27,285 nucleotides of DNA from a bacterium (GTDB lineage Bacteria; Babelota; Babeliae; Babelales; CAIQNR01): assembly GCA_947502805.1 (NCBI GenBank), contig CANNBR010000005.1:1-27285 (forward strand). Reading direction: 5' to 3'. Under the pieces are notes generated by a model. That model saw only the letters and a list, made by a program, of their open reading frames with translations. It was not told where the DNA came from and did no database searches. Both the position numbers and the translations under genes were made by a program. Positions within the stretch are counted from its first letter, which is position 1; each line of letters begins with the position of its first letter. Of this stretch, positions 23,163-27,285 are shown piece by piece.

Positions 23163-23759
23163 TTATTTTTTGATTTGAGTAATCATAGCAGGTATATCGT
23201 TGAGCATTTTTTTACGAATAAGATTTTTGCAGCGTAGGTAATCAATTTTCTTTTCAGTTCCAGTATGGAGGGCTGCCATAACTTCGGTCCATTCTAGAGC
23301 ATTTCTATCATATTCTTTATCGCGTAAAGTGTAATCGGCCTTTTCGATTAAAAGCTCAGCTGCGATTTCTGGTAGTCCATAAATGCATGCGATAATGAGA
23401 GAAGTTTTCCCTGAAATTTTACACTTGGTATTCACGTTGGCTTTGTGAAAGATAAGAAGTTTAATCGTAAAGAGGTGATTGAGTTTTGTTGCTAAAAGAA
23501 GAAAATCTTCTTGGCTTGTTCCGTTGGGGTTAGCCCCTTCATCAATTGCTTTTTGTGCTGCAATGAGATCGTCTTTTACAATAGCATGCCAAAGTTTCTG
23601 GGTTGCTTCAGCGTTATAGAGGGCAGGGCATTGAACTACAGAAGTATTTACAGTAATGGTAAGTGCTGTAGTAACTGTTTTTGTAGGGAAAGATATTGAA
23701 ATAATTTTCCCTACTGTAAAAGCGAGAAAAACAAAGAGAATTTTTTTGAAACTGTCCAT
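23163..23759 (-). CDS. Exported ankyrin-repeat protein
   Basis: A 198-residue protein with an N-terminal hydrophobic segment (ILFVFLAFTVGKIISISF, about 7-24) that should act as a signal peptide or anchor. A short Thr/Val-rich stretch leads to about three ankyrin repeats (residues 53-165). The repeat hallmarks are AIVKDDLIAAQKAIDEGANPNG, then HLFTIKLLIFHKANVNTKC, then GKTSLIIACIYGLPEIAAELLIEKADYTLRD. The C-terminal helix is basic. Ankyrin repeats bind other proteins and, in intracellular bacteria, often mark effectors or envelope proteins that meet host factors; here export is visible but the target is not. A strong promoter lies 49-76 bases upstream and a terminator follows, so it is a single-gene unit. 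Confidence 0.85.
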   Translation of the reverse strand: MDSFKKILFVFLAFTVGKIISISFPTKTVTTALTITVNTSVVQCPALYNAEATQKLWHAIVKDDLIAAQKAIDEGANPNGTSQEDFLLLATKLNHLFTIKLLIFHKANVNTKCKISGKTSLIIACIYGLPEIAAELLIEKADYTLRDKEYDRNALEWTEVMAALHTGTEKKIDYLRCKNLIRKKMLNDIPAMITQIKK

Positions 23760-23807
23760 GAGCTCAAAGTCCTGATTTAAAAAGTTTATGAGAATAATTT
23801 TGTATTC

Positions 23808-23835
23808 ATTATACTTTTTAGGTCGGGTTTTTCAA
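23808..23835 (-). promoter_or_regulatory. Sigma-70-type promoter for the ankyrin-repeat gene
   Basis: On the minus strand: -35 TTGAAA (23830-23835, five of six), a 16-base spacer, and a perfect -10 TATAAT (23808-23813), about 50 bases before the start codon at 23759. Confidence 0.65.
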
Positions 23836-23859
23836 TGAAATCTTGCTGGGTGTAGGTTT

Positions 23860-24987
23860 TTACGAATGTTTAACCATGAGCGTATCGGTAATAATGCCCT
23901 GTGAATGAGCATGAATTTTTGCTTCGGTTTCCAGCACGGCGACCGTGAGCCGTTCCATTTTTGTTTCCAATACTGATTCTTGTTCTTTTTGGAGTAACCA
24001 AGGGATTGATCTATCAGAAAGGTCTTGTTTAATAGTTCTGCACGTATCAAGCGAGAGGCGTGTGCCAGTAAGTTTTAAGAAATAGCAGTAACGTTCGATT
24101 AAGCTCCAGTATAGTTCATTGGCATCAAGTTCATCTGGAATTACTTTTTTTAAGTGTAGCGCATGGAAGTTGTCGCCAATTTTTTTGAAAGAGCGCCAGG
24201 TTTCTATTTGGTCTGAAGGTGACCAAATAATTTTATCGGTGGTGCAACTTAAAAAGCGCATACAGGTTGCGCGTACTCGTTCAGGAGTTATCATATTTAT
24301 TTGTACTTCATGAGCTAGGTTTTTTGAAACATATTCAAAAAATCCAAGGGGATCTTTTTGGGCAAAAGAAAATTTTTCTCGAAATGCTTGAGAAAGAAGG
24401 TGTTTTGATTCTTGCCAGAGACTAAAAGGAGTAACGGCAAGGTGTTCTTGAAAGTGAGGACTTGCTCGTTCTAAAAATCGTTCTAAAGCTGAAGCTGTTA
24501 AAAAAGGTGAATTTTTTATTTTTTGATTAAAGAGACGTAAAGCTCCTTCAATAAATTCGGGAGACTGTTTGTTTGCATGAGCAAATTCTAAAAATTGAGA
24601 GAGATGATTTAGGCTATACGATAAATATTCAGCTCCATATTCACGGTTGTTGAATGTCTGATTTAGAAAAAGAGAAACACCATCTTTCGTAAAATCTATT
24701 TTAGTAACAAAAAGATTAACTCGTTTTTTATTCTCGTTGTAGCGATTTGCAAAGAGAGGCTCATTTATTGGTTGTTGCATGATAACGGTAGCTTTAGGAT
24801 CAAGAAGAACAAAACCTGGCTGAGTGGTTTGGGTTTGAAAAGCTTTTTTTTTACCAACTCTATGTTCTTTATGAGATTTTATAGCCTCATAAGGTTGTTC
24901 AGTAGTCGCACGTTGCTTAGTTGTAGGTTTTGCACTATGACTAAAAAAGATGCATGCTAAAATTGCTAAATAAAGCTCTTTATTCAT
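23860..24987 (-). CDS. Exported protein of unknown function
   Basis: A 375-residue protein that I do not recognise. The frame is open further upstream to 25167, but the start is taken at 24987: MNKELYLAILACIFFSHSAKP is a clear signal peptide, and GGGAG lies six bases before that ATG, whereas a longer form would run into the divergent gspF gene. After the signal peptide comes a basic, low-complexity stretch (TTKQRATTEQPYEAIKSHKEHRVGKKK), then a mostly helical, soluble domain rich in Phe, Leu, Glu and Arg (for example ALERFLERASPHFQEHLAVTPFSLW and RVRATCMRFLSCTTDKIIW). It ends in a probable coiled coil (QEQESVLETKMERLTVAVLE region). It is adjacent to and divergent from gspF, so it might be a secretion substrate or partner, but nothing in the sequence shows that. 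Confidence 0.75.
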   Translation of the reverse strand: MNKELYLAILACIFFSHSAKPTTKQRATTEQPYEAIKSHKEHRVGKKKAFQTQTTQPGFVLLDPKATVIMQQPINEPLFANRYNENKKRVNLFVTKIDFTKDGVSLFLNQTFNNREYGAEYLSYSLNHLSQFLEFAHANKQSPEFIEGALRLFNQKIKNSPFLTASALERFLERASPHFQEHLAVTPFSLWQESKHLLSQAFREKFSFAQKDPLGFFEYVSKNLAHEVQINMITPERVRATCMRFLSCTTDKIIWSPSDQIETWRSFKKIGDNFHALHLKKVIPDELDANELYWSLIERYCYFLKLTGTRLSLDTCRTIKQDLSDRSIPWLLQKEQESVLETKMERLTVAVLETEAKIHAHSQGIITDTLMVKHS

Positions 24988-25094
24988 CAGTACTCCCTTG
25001 TGAAAAGCATAAAATAAGACACATAAAGAGTAGTGTAGCATGAAATAAAAAAAGAAAAGTTCAGATAAAAAGCGCGTAGAGCAAGGGGTTGGCA

Positions 25095-26309
25095 ATGGCA
25101 CTTTTTTCTTATCAGGCCTTTTCAAAAGTAGGCAAAAAAGTAAATGGCACACTTGATGCTCCATCATTAGGGAGTGCTCGTGAGTTATTACAGCAACAAG
25201 GATTTTTCCCTATCAGTATTATCTCTGCACATAAAGCGGCCAGTGCAGAAAGTTCTATCCAGCGTTTTTTTCAAGCATCTGTTCCTTTAAAAGATAAACT
25301 TCTTTTCACTAAACAATTGGCAGTTCTTCTTCGTTCCGGTATTCATCTGGTGCAAGCTCTTGAGTTATTGTCAGAGCAATTTGAAGGGAAGATGAACCGA
25401 ATCATAGTTACCGTTAAAGATGGCATTAAAGAAGGCCAATCTTTGGCAGATGGGCTAAAACAGTACCCCTATGTGTTTGAAAATATTTATGTGCAACTTG
25501 TTCGTTCAGGTGAAGCAAGTGGTAAATTAGAAGTTATTCTTGAAAAGCTTACGCATTATTTAGAGCGTCAGGGCGAGCTACAGTCAAAAGTAAGTAGTGC
25601 TTTGCGTGGTCCTTTTATTCAACTTACATTGATTTTGGCTGTTTCATGCGCACTTATGGTGCTTGTGGTCCCTGAATTGGCTGTCACCTTTGAAGGCTTA
25701 GGTATGAAGCTTCCTTTACCAACCCGTATGATAATGAGTTTTTCTAATTTCATTATCTATCACTACTTGTTACTTGTTGGGATTATAGGAGCGATTGTTT
25801 TTTCCTATGTATATTGGGCTTCAACGGTGAGTGGTGCGCTTACGATTGATAAAATAAAATTACGTCTTCCTATTATTTCATTATTCACTCGTACGGGAGC
25901 GATTGTTCAATTTTGTGGAACGCTGGGTATGCTTTTAGAAGGAGGAGTAAATCTTCCTGAAGCGCTTGATATTGTAGTGAGCATTGTTGATAATCGCATT
26001 CTTAAAAAATCACTTAAAGAAGCTCGTGAAAAGATTATTAAGCAAGGTCAGATGGCTCAGTATTTAAAACAGACTGGCATTTTTCCGCCTATGGCAACTT
26101 ATTTGATAAACACCGGTGAGCAAAGCGGTAAATTGGACACAATGCTTTTATTAGTTGGAAGTAATTACGAAAAAGAGTTAGCAGAGTTTGCAGATAATCT
26201 GACCGTATTAATTAGCCCTATCATGACTATTATTACCTCAGTAATTGTGGGCTTTATTGTACTTTCAATTATGATGCCTCTGTCACAAATGAATCAAATG
26301 GCTGGATAA
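25095..26309 (+). CDS. gspF: Type II secretion inner-membrane platform protein GspF
   Basis: Polytopic protein at the centre of the assembly platform, working with the GspE ATPase to assemble the pseudopilus. The start ATG 25095 follows AAGGGG by six bases; a TTG two codons upstream abuts the ribosome binding site and is less likely. The 404 residues show the family layout: N-terminal ALFSYQAFSKVGKKVNGTLDA, two homologous T2SSF domains (FTKQLAVLLRSGIHLVQALELL, about 71-93, and CGTLGMLLEGGVNLPEALDIV, about 275-297), each with the VRSGEASGKLE or INTGEQSGKLD signature. Three membrane helices lie near 172-193, 220-241 and 373-395. The length is that of a complete GspF. gspG follows after 29 bases. 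Confidence 0.93.
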   Translation: MALFSYQAFSKVGKKVNGTLDAPSLGSARELLQQQGFFPISIISAHKAASAESSIQRFFQASVPLKDKLLFTKQLAVLLRSGIHLVQALELLSEQFEGKMNRIIVTVKDGIKEGQSLADGLKQYPYVFENIYVQLVRSGEASGKLEVILEKLTHYLERQGELQSKVSSALRGPFIQLTLILAVSCALMVLVVPELAVTFEGLGMKLPLPTRMIMSFSNFIIYHYLLLVGIIGAIVFSYVYWASTVSGALTIDKIKLRLPIISLFTRTGAIVQFCGTLGMLLEGGVNLPEALDIVVSIVDNRILKKSLKEAREKIIKQGQMAQYLKQTGIFPPMATYLINTGEQSGKLDTMLLLVGSNYEKELAEFADNLTVLISPIMTIITSVIVGFIVLSIMMPLSQMNQMAG

Positions 26310-26338
26310 GCTAGTTTTTTAAGAAAAGGAGTCTTTGA

Positions 26339-26785
26339 ATGATATCGATTAGGCAAAAATCACTTAACCCTGGATTTAGTATCGTGGAACTTGTGTTCTA
26401 CATGTTGATTGTTGGCTTACTTGCGACTGCTGTTGTAACAGGAATAACTTCAGCGATGAAAAGTGCAAAAAAATCTACTACAGAATCAAGCTTGCGTGCG
26501 ATTAGTCAGGCTATTGATGTCTACTATTCTTCAGTGCAACCAAATAGATACCCAGAAGTATTGGAAGATCTCATTATTGCCCCAGAAGGAGTGCGAGGAT
26601 GGGATGGTGAGTATATTAAACCTCTAGAAGTAGATGGTGAAAAACGCATGCGTCCTGATGGTTGGAAACAAGAATTTCAATATGAGCGTACCCCTGGTGG
26701 ACCGCATCCGTATGAACTTTATTCTTGGGGAGCAGCTGGGGAAGATGGCCCACAAGAAGAGTGGATAAGTGCTTGGACTTTGTAA
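26339..26785 (+). CDS. gspG: Major pseudopilin GspG
   Basis: Main subunit of the type II secretion pseudopilus. The 148 residues start with a short basic leader ending at Gly12, and the prepilin peptidase site is G-FSIVELVFYMLIVGLL, with Phe at +1 and the conserved Glu at +5 (residue 17), followed by the membrane-spanning helix. The C-terminal domain carries GspG hallmarks: RYPEVLEDLI, DGWKQEFQYE and YELYSWGAAGEDG, the last near the calcium-binding loop of known GspG proteins. The ATG is preceded by AAAAGGAGTCTTTGA. It follows gspF by 29 bases and overlaps the next pseudopilin gene by 17 bases. The prepilin peptidase needed to process it is not in the window. Confidence 0.92.
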   Translation: MISIRQKSLNPGFSIVELVFYMLIVGLLATAVVTGITSAMKSAKKSTTESSLRAISQAIDVYYSSVQPNRYPEVLEDLIIAPEGVRGWDGEYIKPLEVDGEKRMRPDGWKQEFQYERTPGGPHPYELYSWGAAGEDGPQEEWISAWTL

Positions 26786-27285
26786 TAAAAACCGTCCAGG
26801 CTTTTCGATTATAGAATTAGTGTTTGTGATAGCAATTATCGGTCTTATAACTGCTGTTGCTATCCCAAACCTTTTCAAGCGAAGACCTCTTTATGAACAA
26901 AAAGCCTTTGTTACTGCGCTTAATGCTTTTATGGCGGAAGCGTGGCAGCGAGGGCTTACGACTCAGAAAATTCAAAAAATAGTGTTTGATATGCAGGAGC
27001 GAAAAGTTCGGCTGGAGCAAGAAACAAATAAGCTTGATTCTAATGGTGCCAAAATATTTACTCCCGTAGTTGTGCAGTACGCACCAGTAGCTCCTTCATG
27101 GCCGCAGACATTTGAGATACAGCAGTTTTTTGTGCAAGGGGCTGACGAACTTTCTTCTCAAGCGCGAACAACAAATGCTGTTTGGTTTTTTGTGCTTCCA
27201 GGTGGGCTAGCGCAAGAAGTTATCATTAATATGGTAGATATTAAAACTCAGAATGATCGTGACGAAGGTAAAAAGTTCGGCCTTG
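26769..27285 (+). CDS. Minor pseudopilin (GspH-like), 3' end outside window
   Basis: A second prepilin-like protein, open to the end of the window (172 residues visible). The only available standard start in this frame is GTG 26769, because a stop codon directly precedes it at 26766; this gives the leader MLGLCNKNRPG followed by FSIIELVFVIAIIGLITAVAIPN, with cleavage after Gly11, Phe at +1 and Glu at +5. AAGAAGAG upstream, inside gspG, can serve as ribosome binding site, and the 17-base overlap with gspG implies coupled translation. After the helix, AFVTALNAFMAEAWQRGLTTQKIQKIVFDMQERKVRL fits the GspH/FimT type (minor pseudopilin at the pilus tip), as does its place right after gspG. It is already longer than many GspH proteins. 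GspI or another minor pseudopilin is possible. Confidence 0.83.
   Translation, partial: MLGLCNKNRPGFSIIELVFVIAIIGLITAVAIPNLFKRRPLYEQKAFVTALNAFMAEAWQRGLTTQKIQKIVFDMQERKVRLEQETNKLDSNGAKIFTPVVVQYAPVAPSWPQTFEIQQFFVQGADELSSQARTTNAVWFFVLPGGLAQEVIINMVDIKTQNDRDEGKKFGL

Noticed and set aside
23832..24050. 72-residue minus-strand frame under the exported protein gene
   Set aside because: Out-of-frame shadow in the 3' part of a longer gene that has a signal peptide and a ribosome binding site; no recognisable content.
24988..25167. Upstream extension of the exported protein gene ending at 23860
   Set aside because: The extra residues have no signal-peptide or domain character and would overlap the start of gspF. 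The ATG at 24987 has a strong ribosome binding site and begins a clear signal peptide.
1..27285. CRISPR arrays, tRNA/rRNA genes, insertion sequences or prophage
   Set aside because: I saw no regularly spaced direct repeats, no tRNA-like cloverleaf, and no transposase, integrase or phage structural genes in the window.

Overview
The window looks like a chromosomal segment of a Gram-negative (diderm), AT-rich bacterium with a reduced or host-associated lifestyle. The evidence for an outer membrane is a full-length beta-barrel protein ending in Phe, two secretins, and a type II secretion (Gsp) apparatus. Base composition, an exported ankyrin-repeat protein and several exported proteins with no recognisable family fit a lineage such as Candidatus Dependentiae (TM6), but that assignment is inference; no rRNA or other decisive marker is present.

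Layout. 1-2353: end of nusA followed by infB, the usual transcription/translation pair. 2409-3422: a polyprenyl-phosphate sugar-phosphate transferase of the WecA/TagO/MraY superfamily. 3423-3794: a gene-poor gap. 3795-4673 (minus): endonuclease IV with all nine metal ligands. 4818-5756: an exported orphan with a textbook terminator. 5982-7916: an orphan outer-membrane barrel with its own promoter and terminator. 8041-11102: aspS and then an enolase-family protein that has lost most of the catalytic residues. 11059-19487 (minus): a tightly packed operon gspC-gspD-gspL-gspM-gspD with two different secretins, overlapping the enolase-like gene tail to tail. 19575-20564 (minus): a lone MoxR ATPase. 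20786-22687: dcd and a DUF4143 ATPase, separated by two related hairpin/T-tract elements. 22702-24987 (minus): three exported proteins, one with ankyrin repeats. 25095-27285: gspF, gspG and a second pseudopilin that runs off the window.

How the genes fit together. The secretion genes are split into two blocks on opposite strands: the minus-strand block supplies the outer-membrane channel, the channel-to-inner-membrane connector (GspC) and the inner-membrane assembly platform (GspL, GspM). The plus-strand block supplies the platform protein GspF and pseudopilins. No GspE ATPase or prepilin peptidase lies in the window. The exported orphans between the blocks are plausible substrates or envelope partners, but this rests on position and signal peptides only.

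The points most worth a second look are the active-site-stripped enolase, the two co-operonic secretins that share a C-terminal RDPxxRxFFG motif outside the secretin domain, and the pair of homologous hairpins (with one compensatory base-pair change) before the DUF4143 gene, the second of which sits directly between a promoter-like sequence and the ribosome binding site.
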